From assembly GCF_000372745.1 (NCBI RefSeq), contig NZ_KB889683.1, forward strand, positions 37,069 to 101,068: a DNA stretch of 64,000 nucleotides, in the 5' to 3' direction. The notes under the pieces were generated by a model. The model had not been told where the DNA came from and searched no databases. It worked only from the letters and a program-made list of their open reading frames with translations. Below, piece by piece: positions 42,577-51,002 of the stretch. Positions within the stretch are counted from its first letter, which is position 1; the number at the start of each line of letters is the position of its first letter. The DNA comes from Embleya scabrispora DSM 41855. Lineage in GTDB: Bacteria; Actinomycetota; Actinomycetes; Streptomycetales; Streptomycetaceae. The position numbers were made by a program, and so were the translations under genes.

Positions 42577-43137
42577 ATGTCCGATGTGGACGTACCGGGA
42601 TCGAGCCCGCCGGGTTCCGACCCGCCGGGCTCCGATGAGGAGACCAGGTTCGTCACGATGCTCTACCGCGAGTACTCGCGACCGTTGCTCGCCGTCGTGT
42701 CGCGACTGAACGGCGGCGATCGGCAGCGGGCCGAGGACAGCGTGCAGGAGGTGCTGGTCCGGGCCTGGCGCAATCGCGCGAAGCTCGATCCCGCCGCGCC
42801 GCTGCTGCCCTGGCTGGTCACCGTCGCCCGCAGGCTGGTCATCGACGAACAGCGGGCCCGCGCGGCCCGCCCACCGGAGGTGGGCGACGAGCCGTTGGCC
42901 ACGCTGCCCACCGGCGACGAGGTCGACAGGCTGCTGCGCGCGGTGGTGGTCGGCGACGCGCTGGACGCCCTCTCCACATCACACCGGGAAATTTTGATCG
43001 AAACCTTCTTCCGCGACCGTACTGTCAATCAGGCGGCCGACGTACTCGGCATCCCGGCGGGTACGGCGAAGTCACGCGTGTACTACGCGCTGCGCGCCCT
43101 GCGGATCGTCCTGGAGGAGAGGGGGGTGTCGGCATGA
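42577..43137 (+). CDS. ECF-type RNA polymerase sigma factor
   Basis: The product has 186 residues from ATG 42577, preceded by AGGAGG. Region 2 spans about 30-95 (LYREYSRPLLAVVSRLNGG, AEDSVQEVLVRAWRN, LLPWLVTVARRLVIDEQRA). Region 4 spans about 120-175 (LDALSTSHREILIETFF, NQAADVLGIPAGTAKSRVYYALRALR). The N-terminal 20 residues are a Pro/Ser/Gly repeat. Its stop overlaps the anti-sigma start, the normal arrangement of a sigma/anti-sigma switch. Confidence 0.93.
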   Translation: MSDVDVPGSSPPGSDPPGSDEETRFVTMLYREYSRPLLAVVSRLNGGDRQRAEDSVQEVLVRAWRNRAKLDPAAPLLPWLVTVARRLVIDEQRARAARPPEVGDEPLATLPTGDEVDRLLRAVVVGDALDALSTSHREILIETFFRDRTVNQAADVLGIPAGTAKSRVYYALRALRIVLEERGVSA

Positions 43138-43973
43138 GCATCCAACCCGAACACGCGGATATCGCCGCATATGCCCTCGGCCTGCTGGAGCCGGCGGACC
43201 GGGACGCGTTCGAGGAGCACCTGGCCACGTGTGACCGGTGTCTCGACGAGCTGGCCGATTTCTCCGGCATGGCCACGCTGCTGACCGAGCTGCGCGACGA
43301 GGGTGTGTACGAACTGCCGGAGCCGTCGGCTTCGGCCCCGTCGCCGGCCGAAGGGGCGCGGGTGCCCGGACCGACCCCGACTTCGGTGCCGGAGCCGATC
43401 GAGACGCCGCGGACGATGTCGCCCGCACCACCGCTGCCGACACCGGCCGCCGCGTCGGGACCCGTGGACGAGCTCGGCGCACGGCGGGTCGCCCGGCGCC
43501 GGTCTCGGCCGGCGCTCCTGGTCGCCGCGTGCGTCGCGCTGCTCGTGATCGGCCTGGGCGCGGGTGTGCTCGCCGGCCGGACCTGGTTCAAGGAGGACTC
43601 GTCCACGGCCGCGCAGAACGTGCCCGCGGACCCGATGGCGGCCATCGCCAGGAACGGTACGACCGTCCAGGCCACCGATCCGCGCACCGGCGCGGCCGCC
43701 CGGATCGCGCTGGAGAGCAAGGCCTGGGGTACCAATCTCGCGCTCGAACTGCGCAACGTGCGCGGCCCGTTGCGGTGCTCGCTGGTCGCGGTCGGCAAGG
43801 ACGGCAAGGAGCAGCAGATCTCCGGCTGGACGGTTCCGCCGAAGGGCTACGGCGTACCGGGTTCGGAGGCGCCGCTGGTCGTCCAGACCGGCACCTGGAC
43901 GCCCAAGGACCAACTCGCCCGCTTCGAAGTGCGCCTCGCCGACGGCGGGACGTTGGTCGGCGTGCCCGTATAG
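43134..43973 (+). CDS. Membrane anti-sigma factor with zf-HC2 domain
   Basis: The product has 279 residues; ATG 43134 overlaps the sigma stop by 4 bp. The zinc-binding anti-sigma motif is HLATCDRCLDEL (HxxxCxxC, residues about 28-35). A Pro/Ala/Ser-rich linker is followed by one membrane helix (LLVAACVALLVIGLGAGVLAG near 126-146). The extracytoplasmic domain ends in a beta-rich region (LALELRNVRGPLRCSLVAVG, LVVQTGTW). It would hold the ECF sigma factor inactive until an envelope signal. Confidence 0.92.
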   Translation: MSIQPEHADIAAYALGLLEPADRDAFEEHLATCDRCLDELADFSGMATLLTELRDEGVYELPEPSASAPSPAEGARVPGPTPTSVPEPIETPRTMSPAPPLPTPAAASGPVDELGARRVARRRSRPALLVAACVALLVIGLGAGVLAGRTWFKEDSSTAAQNVPADPMAAIARNGTTVQATDPRTGAAARIALESKAWGTNLALELRNVRGPLRCSLVAVGKDGKEQQISGWTVPPKGYGVPGSEAPLVVQTGTWTPKDQLARFEVRLADGGTLVGVPV

Positions 43974-43975
43974 GC

Positions 43976-44043
43976 GGCTCGGCTCGAACAGGCAGCGGCT
44001 CGAAGCGGCTCGAAAGGGCTCGACGGGGCTCGAAGGGGCTCGA
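43976..44043 (+). repeat. 10-bp tandem repeats of GGCTCGAANG
   Basis: Right after the anti-sigma stop, GGCTCGA occurs at 43981, 43997, 44007, 44017, 44027 and 44037, plus a GGCTCGG at 43976. The last five are spaced by exactly 10 bp. No coding role is visible; it lies between the stop and the palindromic terminator. Confidence 0.7.
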
Positions 44044-44052
44044 ACAAAATGC

Positions 44053-44092
44053 GGTCCTGCCGTTCCGTCGGATCCGACGGAACGGCAGGACC
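44053..44092. terminator. Perfect 40-bp palindromic terminator
   Basis: Two 20-base arms (GGTCCTGCCGTTCCGTCGGA and its exact complement) abut without a spacer between the convergent anti-sigma and XRE genes. Confidence 0.75.
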
Positions 44093-44111
44093 GTTCGTTT
44101 CCTGGGGTCGG

Positions 44112-44813
44112 TTACGCGAAACGTCCTTGCAGCAGCCACACGCCCGGTGCGCCCGGGTCCGCCACCGGGTCGCCGAGCAGGCCCCAGAACCGCTCGACCA
44201 CCGCGGCCCGCGGCACGTCGGCCGCATCCATGCCTTCCGGGAAGACCGAGCTCAGCACTTCGAGCACCTCGCCGATGCGCTTGCGGCGCATCCCGATCAG
44301 CCGGGTGATGTCCGGCAGTTGGGTCTTCCAGCGACCCACCACGGCCTCGGCGAGCAGGTTTTCCAGTTCCGGGCCCACGCCCGACACCTCGGCCAGGTCA
44401 CGCATCGACAGGCCCAGCGCGCGGACCAGGAAGCCGGTCCGCTCCTCGTCGGCCCGCCACTTGTTCGCGCGTTCGAGTCGCGCGTAGCCGACCTCCTTCA
44501 TCCGTACCCGGTTGGCGAGTTCGGCGCGGGTGAGGCCGGCGGCGATTCGGTGGTCCTGGAGATTGGTCGGTCGGCCGCCCATGAGTTGGCTCACGGGGAC
44601 GACCAAGGACTTGGCGAGGGCGAGCAGTTCGGCTTCGTTCGGGCGTTCCGTACCGGCTTCCCACTGGGCCACGGTCGACGGCAGCACCCGCAGCTCGTAC
44701 GAAGCCAATGTCGCGGCCACACGCTCGCAGGTTAGCGCCATCACCCCCCGGGCGGAGGCGGCTGCGGACGGCGAGAACGCCGGTCGGACATCGAGGTCAT
44801 TGGGGTCGGTCAC
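44112..44813 (-). CDS. XRE-family regulator with two HTH-like segments
   Basis: I start at GTG 44813 (MTDPNDLDVRPAF), giving 233 residues. Two HTH-like blocks are visible: CERVAATLASYELRVLPSTVAQWEAGTERPNEAELLALAKSLVVP near 25-75, and HRIAAGLTRAELANRVRMKEVGYARLERANKW near 85-115. The C-terminal half is helical and unassigned. TATGCT lies 6 nt before the start with no ribosome-binding site, so the message is probably leaderless. The upstream frame is open for another 46 codons but looks non-coding. The targets are unknown. Confidence 0.8.
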   Translation of the reverse strand: MTDPNDLDVRPAFSPSAAASARGVMALTCERVAATLASYELRVLPSTVAQWEAGTERPNEAELLALAKSLVVPVSQLMGGRPTNLQDHRIAAGLTRAELANRVRMKEVGYARLERANKWRADEERTGFLVRALGLSMRDLAEVSGVGPELENLLAEAVVGRWKTQLPDITRLIGMRRKRIGEVLEVLSSVFPEGMDAADVPRAAVVERFWGLLGDPVADPGAPGVWLLQGRFA

Positions 44814-44969
44814 GCGGCAAGCATAGAAAGCCCCGGCGGCGGTGTGGCGCCGACGTCGATGTGGACGCGACGAACCGACCCGCTGCGCGGCGGACATCGG
44901 GCCGCCACCCGGTCCGTACCGGGCCCGCACTCGATCGCCCCCGGTCGGCAATCGGTCGGCAACCGGTGA

Positions 44970-45707
44970 TTACCGGTTCGGCCGCAGCTTCGTCACGTGG
45001 CGCGGCAGGGCCGGCGCGATCGACCACAACACCTCGGCCTCGATCTCGCCCGGATTCGTCCATCCGTGTTCAAGTCGCGCGGAGAACGTGGTCGAGTCGC
45101 CCGCGCCCAGGTGTCGTACGGCGCCGTCGACGGTCAGTTCGAGGCTGCCGCGGACCATGTACGCGAACACGGTCTCGGCCTCCAGCGCGTACGCGCCGCC
45201 CGAGCCGCCGCCCGGGCTCAGCACGGTGCGCATCACCTGGACGTGCGTCTCGTCCGCCGGCGTCAGCAGGAATTCCTCGATCCCGATGCCGCCCATCTCC
45301 AGCGGCGCGCCGATGCCGCTGCGCACCACATCCTGGTCGGGATAGTCGAACAGGGCCGCGATGCTGGTGCCGACCGCGTCGCAGATGCGCAGCAGGGTCG
45401 GCACGGACACCGACGCCTTGCCCCGCTCGGCCAGGCTCAGGAAGCCCTTGGTCACCCCGGCGGCGCCGGCCACCTGAACCAGGGTCAGCCCCTGCGCCTG
45501 GCGCAGTTCGCGCAGGCGCGGGCCGACCCGGGACATCCGACTGGAGGTGTCCCTGGACGCGACGTCCCCGGGCGCGGGTTCGGCGCCGGTCCCGCCTCCG
45601 GCTCGGGCCTCCGGCTCGGCCTCGACTGCGGGTTCCGGCTCGGCGCCGGAAGGTTCGCTGGGGTCTTCGCCGGGTGCTTCTCCGGTATGTGCTGGCACGC
45701 GCGACAC
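44970..45707 (-). CDS. XRE-cupin transcriptional regulator
   Basis: The product has 245 residues from GTG 45707, after GAGGGCGGG; ATG 45536 (MSRVGPRLREL) is an alternative that drops the 57-residue Glu/Pro/Ala-rich leader. The HTH is LRELRQAQGLTLVQVAGAAGVTKGFLSLAERGKASVSVPTLLRI. A cupin domain follows (ETVFAYMVRGSLELTVDG, GAGDSTTFSARLEHGWTN), expected to bind a small ligand. It is divergent from the alcohol dehydrogenase/APC permease operon and probably controls it, as XRE-cupin proteins do for polyamine and ethanolamine use. Confidence 0.9.
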   Translation of the reverse strand: MSRVPAHTGEAPGEDPSEPSGAEPEPAVEAEPEARAGGGTGAEPAPGDVASRDTSSRMSRVGPRLRELRQAQGLTLVQVAGAAGVTKGFLSLAERGKASVSVPTLLRICDAVGTSIAALFDYPDQDVVRSGIGAPLEMGGIGIEEFLLTPADETHVQVMRTVLSPGGGSGGAYALEAETVFAYMVRGSLELTVDGAVRHLGAGDSTTFSARLEHGWTNPGEIEAEVLWSIAPALPRHVTKLRPNR

Positions 45708-45805
45708 GGTACCCGCCCTCCCGCCGTTTCAGCGCACCGTTCCGGAGCCGCGGGGCGGTCCGTAAAGGTTCGGATTCACCCCGCTCGGGGGTCTTTACGC
45801 CACGA

Positions 45806-45849
45806 GTTTACTCCTGTAAAACCTTGACGAAAGTTTAGCTCCACTAAAC
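45806..45849. promoter_or_regulatory. Paired GTTTA...TAAAC operators upstream of the ADH operon
   Basis: GTTTA-GCTCCAC-TAAAC (45833-45849) is a 5-bp-arm inverted repeat. GTTTACTCCTGTAAAAC (45806-45822) is a related copy, its centre 27 bp upstream. Both contain CTCC in the spacer. A possible -35 TTGACG (45824-45829) lies between them. These are the best candidates for the XRE-cupin binding sites. Confidence 0.6.
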
Positions 45850-45875
45850 GCAACCTCGTCCAGCCAGGAGCAGCC

Positions 45876-47171
45876 ATGAGCCCCATCCCCTCGCCGGCAT
45901 CCGCCGACCGCATCCGCGGCGTGGTCCTGCGCCCCGGCAACGACCTCGCCATGACCGACCTCGTACTGGCCCCACCCGGCTCCGGCGAGGTCGAGGTCGC
46001 GGTGGTCGCGGCCGGCGTGTGCCACTCGGACCTGCACGTGGTGCGCGGCGAATGGGACGTGCCGATGCCGGTCGTGCTGGGCCACGAGGGCTCCGGCGTG
46101 GTGACCGCGCTCGGCCCGGACACCGGTGACTCGGGCCTGGCCGTCGGCGACCACGTGGTGCTGTCCTGGGTACCGGCGTGCGGCACCTGCCGCTATTGCC
46201 TCGCCGGCCGCCCCGCCGCCTGCTCGCTGGTCGCCGAGGTGGTCGCGCCCAAGGGTGTGCTGTACGACGGCACCAGCCGGCTCAGCTCCGCCGACGGCGA
46301 GCAACTGCACCACTACCTGGGCGTGTCCTCGTTCGCCGACCGCGTGGTGGTCCCGGTCTCCGGCGCGATCAAGGTGCGCAAGGACGCGCCGCTGGACGCG
46401 CTGGCCCTGGTCGGCTGTGCGATCGCCACCGGCGTGGGTGCGGTACGCAACACCGCGGGGGTGGAGGCCGGCGCGACGGTCGCGGTGATCGGCTGCGGCG
46501 GCGTGGGACTGTCCTGCGTCCAAGGCGCCCGGCTGTCCGGCGCGGGCCGGATCGTCGCGGTGGACGTGGTCGCGGACAAGCTCGACCTGGCCCGCACGCT
46601 GGGCGCCACGGACACCATCGACGCGAGCGCGGTCGACCCGGTGGCGGCGCTGCGCACGTTGGTCCCCGAGGGCCTGGACTACGTGTTCGACGCGATCGGC
46701 AAGATCGCCACCACCGAGCAGGCCATCGCCGCTCTCGGCCAGGGCGGCGCGGCGGTGATCGTCGGCCTCCCGCCGACCGGCAGCACCGCCCGCTTCGACC
46801 CGCTCGCGTTGGCCGAGGCCGATCAGCGCATCCTCGGCTCGAACTACGGCTCGGTGGTCGCCCATCGCGACATCCCGATCCTGGTCGACCTGGTGGTCGG
46901 CGGCTTCCTGGACGTCGAGTCGATGATCTCGGCCCGGCGCCCGCTGGAGGAGGCCGGGGACGCCCTCGCCGAACTGAACGAGGGCCGCGCACTGCGGCAG
47001 TTGCTGATCACCGGCTACCGGCCGGCGCCGTACGACCCGGCCGAGGCCGGCGTGGCCGGCTCCGACTCGGCCGCCTACGAGGCGTACACGGCGTACGTCG
47101 CACCTCGCTCCGCCTCCGGTTCGACCACACACACCCCGTCCGGGTACGACCCCACCAAGCGCGAGGGCTGA
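45876..47171 (+). CDS. Zinc-dependent alcohol dehydrogenase (MDR superfamily)
   Basis: The product has 431 residues from ATG 45876. Catalytic zinc ligands are in AAGVCHSDLHV and VLGHEGSGVV, and the structural zinc cysteines in ACGTCRYCLAGRPAAC. The coenzyme motif is IGCGGVGLSCVQGA, followed by IVAVDVV with the Asp that favours NAD. The class III-like size is exceeded by a C-terminal extension of about 55 residues rich in Tyr, Ala and Ser. It oxidises an alcohol to an aldehyde (or the reverse). The APC permease gene follows after 3 bp, so the two form an operon controlled by the XRE-cupin regulator. No aldehyde dehydrogenase is adjacent. Confidence 0.93.
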   Translation: MSPIPSPASADRIRGVVLRPGNDLAMTDLVLAPPGSGEVEVAVVAAGVCHSDLHVVRGEWDVPMPVVLGHEGSGVVTALGPDTGDSGLAVGDHVVLSWVPACGTCRYCLAGRPAACSLVAEVVAPKGVLYDGTSRLSSADGEQLHHYLGVSSFADRVVVPVSGAIKVRKDAPLDALALVGCAIATGVGAVRNTAGVEAGATVAVIGCGGVGLSCVQGARLSGAGRIVAVDVVADKLDLARTLGATDTIDASAVDPVAALRTLVPEGLDYVFDAIGKIATTEQAIAALGQGGAAVIVGLPPTGSTARFDPLALAEADQRILGSNYGSVVAHRDIPILVDLVVGGFLDVESMISARRPLEEAGDALAELNEGRALRQLLITGYRPAPYDPAEAGVAGSDSAAYEAYTAYVAPRSASGSTTHTPSGYDPTKREG

Positions 47172-47174
47172 CCG

Positions 47175-48683
47175 ATGACTACTCTCACCCCAGGCAATTC
47201 GGCCGGAAAGTCCGGAAAGGCAGCACCCGTGCCCACATCCGCAGCCTCGCCCCCGTCCTTCGGCGCCCACTCCGGCGTGTCCGACGACGGCCTGGCCCGG
47301 CGCAGTGTGACCACCTTCGAGGTGGGCGCGCAGAGCGTGGCCAACGTCGCGCCCAGCGCGGTGATCGCGTTCGCGCCCGCGAGCATGGCCGCGTCCGCGG
47401 GCAACGGCGCGTGGTTCTCGTTCTTCCTGGCCATGGCCGCGGTGCTGGCGATCGCGTACTGCATCTGCGTGTTCGCCCGCCGCCGAGCCGGCACCGGCTC
47501 GCTGTACGCGTTCACCCGGCTCTCGCTCGGGCCGTCCGGCGCGTTCGTGACCGGCTGGGCGCTGCTGATCGGCGCGGTGTGCATCGGCTCGGGCTCACTC
47601 GCGGGCGCCGGCTACTACACGGGCCGCGCGCTGGACGGGATCGGCGTGGGCGCCTTCACCGGGGTGGCCGGCCAGGTGCTGCTCGACGTGCTGCTGGCCG
47701 CCATCGCGGTCCGGTTGACCATCGCGAGCGTGCGTACCGCGGCGCGGGTGGCGGCGACGTTGGAGGTGATCTCGATCGTGCTGATCGTGGTCGTGCTCCT
47801 GGCGGTGTTCTTCAAGAGCGGCAACGACCTGTTCGACACCGACCAGCTCACCCTGAGCGGCAGCACCGTGGACGGCATCGTGTTCGCGGTCGTGCTGGGC
47901 GTGCTCGGCTTCGTCGGTTTCGAGGGCGCGGCCTCGCTGGGGGCGGAGGCGACCGATCCGTACAAGGCGATCCCGCGCGCGGTGATGGGCAGCGCGCTGC
48001 TGGCCGGGCTGCTGTACATGTTCGCCGCCTATGCCCAGGTGGTCGGCTTCGGCGGCCCCGACGGCCTGGTGGCCAGTGCCGACCCGATGGACGAGTTGGC
48101 CGAACTCTCCGGCCTGGGCTTCCTGAAGTTCTTCCTGCACGCCGGATTCGCGGCCTCGTTCCTGGCGGTGGTGATGGCCTGCGTCACGGTCGCGGCCCGG
48201 CTGCTATTCGGCATGGCCAGGGAGGGCGTGGTGCCGGCCCGCCTCGGTCGGGCGCACCCGACCCACAAGACCCCGTCGGCCGCGATTTGGGTCGTCACAC
48301 CATTCGTGGCGATCCCGACGGTGGCGGTCGTACTGGCCGGCACCGACGGCCTGGACGCGACCACGTACATCGACACGATCGGCGTCTTCGGCTACATGCT
48401 GTCGTACGTGCTGGTCTGTCTGGCCGCGCCGCTGTTCGTCCGCAGGACGGGCGCCCGGGCCCTGCTGCTCGCCTGGGTCCTGGGCCTGATCGGCGCGGCG
48501 GCGATGGTCTATGTCTTCTACCGCAACCTGTGGCCCGTCCCGGAGTCGCCGCTCAACGTGTTGCCGTACGTCTTCGTCGGCGCCCTGGTGGTGGGCATCG
48601 CCGGCTACGCGGTCCTGCGCGCCCGTGACCCGGAACGCGCCGCCCGCGCGGGCACGTTCGCCGACGACGCGGCCCAGGGCTGA
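47175..48683 (+). CDS. APC-superfamily amino acid/amine permease
   Basis: The product has 502 residues from ATG 47175, three bases after the dehydrogenase stop. The N-terminal ~50 residues are hydrophilic. About 12 hydrophobic helices follow, from VANVAPSAVIAFAPASMAASAG through the conserved LGFVGFEGAASLGAEATDPYKAIPRAVMGS (helix 6 to loop) to the C-terminus. It imports an amino acid or amine by proton symport. With the dehydrogenase and XRE-cupin regulator it suggests uptake and oxidation of an amino alcohol or polyamine derivative; the substrate is inferred, not shown. Confidence 0.9.
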   Translation: MTTLTPGNSAGKSGKAAPVPTSAASPPSFGAHSGVSDDGLARRSVTTFEVGAQSVANVAPSAVIAFAPASMAASAGNGAWFSFFLAMAAVLAIAYCICVFARRRAGTGSLYAFTRLSLGPSGAFVTGWALLIGAVCIGSGSLAGAGYYTGRALDGIGVGAFTGVAGQVLLDVLLAAIAVRLTIASVRTAARVAATLEVISIVLIVVVLLAVFFKSGNDLFDTDQLTLSGSTVDGIVFAVVLGVLGFVGFEGAASLGAEATDPYKAIPRAVMGSALLAGLLYMFAAYAQVVGFGGPDGLVASADPMDELAELSGLGFLKFFLHAGFAASFLAVVMACVTVAARLLFGMAREGVVPARLGRAHPTHKTPSAAIWVVTPFVAIPTVAVVLAGTDGLDATTYIDTIGVFGYMLSYVLVCLAAPLFVRRTGARALLLAWVLGLIGAAAMVYVFYRNLWPVPESPLNVLPYVFVGALVVGIAGYAVLRARDPERAARAGTFADDAAQG

Positions 48684-48692
48684 ACCGAACCG

Positions 48693-48734
48693 CCTCGGCC
48701 GCCGCCTCCCCCTCGCGGAGGACGGCGGCCGAGG
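48693..48734 (+). terminator. Hairpin terminator of the ADH/permease operon
   Basis: A perfect 12-bp stem (CCTCGGCCGCCG at 48693-48704, complement 48723-48734) begins 9 bp after the permease stop. Confidence 0.7.
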
Positions 48735-48861
48735 TGTGTCACCCGAGCGTCGGGAGCCGGGCATCGACGCGGGAACGCCTGAATTACCGGCAATAATGCG
48801 ATATGATATCGAGTGGTTTCGAGGGCATGGCGATTTTGTGGCCGGATTCTCCACCGGTGAA

Positions 48862-48890
48862 TTGACTAACCATCGCAATGCCACGATTCT
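48862..48890 (+). promoter_or_regulatory. Putative sigma-70-like promoter of the TQXA protein gene
   Basis: TTGACT (48862-48867), a 17-nt spacer and GATTCT (48885-48890) lie 84 bp before the start codon, within a 240-bp A+T-rich upstream region. Confidence 0.5.
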
Positions 48891-48973
48891 TGCGTTCGGC
48901 GGCCCAGGGGTGGGGATCCCGGTGACAGACCCGGGCAGCGGGGGCCGCCTTTTCGCAAGGAGTCCTTTCTTTC

Positions 48974-50701
48974 ATGTTCACGACTCAGCGGGGTATATCC
49001 CGCGCGGCATCGGCGTGTGCCGTCACCGGTCTGGCCGCGGTCGCCGTCATCGGGTTCTCGCCCGTCGCATACGCCGACGGCGCCGCCCTCCAGTTCCGTG
49101 GTCACGTGAAGCACACGGAGGGCGAGGTCGCCCTGTCGGGCTTCCTCTGGAAGCAGCAGACCGAGCTGATGGTTTTGAGCGCCCAGAAGGCCGGCGCGCC
49201 CGAGGTCCTGGTGTACTGCATCGACTTGGAGACCACCGTCCGCGAGGGGGTCGACTACCGCGAGGGCGCCTGGGCCGACTCGTGGCTCAAGGACACCGCC
49301 AAGGTCGCGAAGATCAACTGGGTGCTGAACCACTCGTACCCCAAGATCAACGACCTCGACGCGCTGGCCAAGGCCGCGGGCGTGTCGGACAAGAAGGGGA
49401 AGCTCGACGCGCAGGAGGCCGTCGCGGCGACCCAGGCGGCGATCTGGCACTACAGCAACGGCGTCAACGCGTCCGAATCGCGCAACGACAAGGACGTCGT
49501 GGCGCTGTACAAGTACCTCACCGGCGAGGCCAACAAGGGTGAGGCCAGTGAGCCCGGCGCCTCCCTGGAGCTCTCCCCCACCACCACCAGCGGCAAGGAC
49601 GGCGACACTCCCGGCGTCGGTCCGGTCACCGTCAAGACCACCTCGACCGAGCCGGTCGCGGTCAAGCTCGACGGCACCGTCCCCACCGGCGTCTCGCTGG
49701 TCGGCAAGGACGGCAACCCGGTCGGCACCGCGGCCGACGGCACCGAGCTGTACGTGAAGGTGCCCAAGAGCCAGAACCCGGGCGAGGCCAGGATCTCGGC
49801 CTCGACCAAGGCCGGCGTCAACATCGGCCGGGTCTTCCTGGCCAAGGACCGCAAGCACTCGCAGACCCTGATCACGGCGGGTTCGCAGCCGTTCTCGGTC
49901 GCCGCCTCGGCCCAGGTCAAGTGGAGCCACCAGCCCGTTCCGGTCCCCTCGTCGGCGTACAAGGAGGACTGCGTCCAGGGCGGTGTCACCGTCACGCTGA
50001 AGAACACCGGTGACGGACCGGCCGACTTCAAGCTCAACGGCACCAAGGTGAGCGTGCCGCCGAACTCGACCAAGACCCAGTTCGTCAAGGTCGCCGAGGA
50101 CACGAACTACACCGTCACCGTGACCGGCCCGGCCGGCTTCTCGCAGACCTACACGGGCACGCTCGACTGCGTCGAGACCCCGACGGTCCCGCCGACGACC
50201 ACGCCGCCGACCAGCGCGCCCGCGACGACGCCGCCGCCGGTGAACACCACGCCGCCCACCACGTCGAAGCCGCCGACCAGCACGGCCCCTCCCGGTCCGG
50301 GCACCTCGGCGCCGGCCACGTCCGCCCCGGCCACGTCCTCCGCCCCGGCCACGTCTTCGGCACCGGCCACCCCTTCGGCTCCGGCGACCTCCGCGGGGCC
50401 CGGCACCACGTCCGCCCCGGCCACCACGGCGGCACCGGCCACCAGCGCGAAGCCGTCCGGCAGCGCGGAGCCCACGGGTAGCGAGGGGCCGACCAAGCCG
50501 ATCGTCGAGCCGGGTACGGACAACCCGGCGGTCGAGGTGCCGTGGCTCCCGGTCGCCCCGGCCGGCAACGGCAAGGACCTCGCCAACACCGGTGGCGACA
50601 ACTCCACCGTGGTCATGATCACCGGCGCGGCCGCCGCGCTGCTCGCCGCCGGCGCAGGCGCGATCCACCTCAACCGCCGCCGTGGCCGCCACCAGGTCTG
50701 A
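48974..50701 (+). CDS. Thioester-domain (TQXA) surface protein with LANTG sortase signal
   Basis: The product has 575 residues from ATG 48974, with AAGGAG 12 nt upstream. The signal peptide (1-34) ends AYA. The TQXA thioester domain has C82 (VYCIDLETT) and Q154 (ATQAAIWHY), the pair that forms an internal Cys-Gln thioester able to bond covalently to host or environmental amines. Beta-rich Ig-like segments follow (about 190-400), then a long Pro/Thr/Ser/Ala-rich stalk (about 400-500). The C-terminus is a sorting signal: LANTG at 536-540, hydrophobic VVMITGAAAALLAAGAGAI and a basic tail. LAxTG is the motif of class E sortases, which attach chaplins. The protein is probably covalently wall-anchored and exposed. 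No sortase gene is near. Confidence 0.9.
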   Translation: MFTTQRGISRAASACAVTGLAAVAVIGFSPVAYADGAALQFRGHVKHTEGEVALSGFLWKQQTELMVLSAQKAGAPEVLVYCIDLETTVREGVDYREGAWADSWLKDTAKVAKINWVLNHSYPKINDLDALAKAAGVSDKKGKLDAQEAVAATQAAIWHYSNGVNASESRNDKDVVALYKYLTGEANKGEASEPGASLELSPTTTSGKDGDTPGVGPVTVKTTSTEPVAVKLDGTVPTGVSLVGKDGNPVGTAADGTELYVKVPKSQNPGEARISASTKAGVNIGRVFLAKDRKHSQTLITAGSQPFSVAASAQVKWSHQPVPVPSSAYKEDCVQGGVTVTLKNTGDGPADFKLNGTKVSVPPNSTKTQFVKVAEDTNYTVTVTGPAGFSQTYTGTLDCVETPTVPPTTTPPTSAPATTPPPVNTTPPTTSKPPTSTAPPGPGTSAPATSAPATSSAPATSSAPATPSAPATSAGPGTTSAPATTAAPATSAKPSGSAEPTGSEGPTKPIVEPGTDNPAVEVPWLPVAPAGNGKDLANTGGDNSTVVMITGAAAALLAAGAGAIHLNRRRGRHQV

Positions 50702-50771
50702 GCACCCGCGACACCCGAGCACCCGCGACACCGCTGAACCGGGTCGGGCCACCACCTGATCCGAGCCGACG

Positions 50772-50812
50772 ACAAGGGCCCCGCCGACACACGGCGGGGC
50801 CCTTGTCGTTTT
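50772..50812 (+). terminator. Rho-independent-like terminator
   Basis: A perfect 15-bp stem (ACAAGGGCCCCGCCG at 50772-50786, complement 50792-50806) with a 5-nt loop is followed by CGTTTT. Confidence 0.85.
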
Positions 50813-51002
50813 CACCCGCGAATCCCATGCGTATTCCCACGAATGCAATCCGTGTTTTGTCGACAGCACGATTCATTTCCCTGCACACATACCAAACCGG
50901 CTCGACAATTCGAATGAGCGGGATTGGGACATGGGTGTGACAATTCTTCGCGGTGCTTGCCGTATTCTCCGGCGGCTCGGGCGCGACCGTTGCGACTCCG
51001 GG

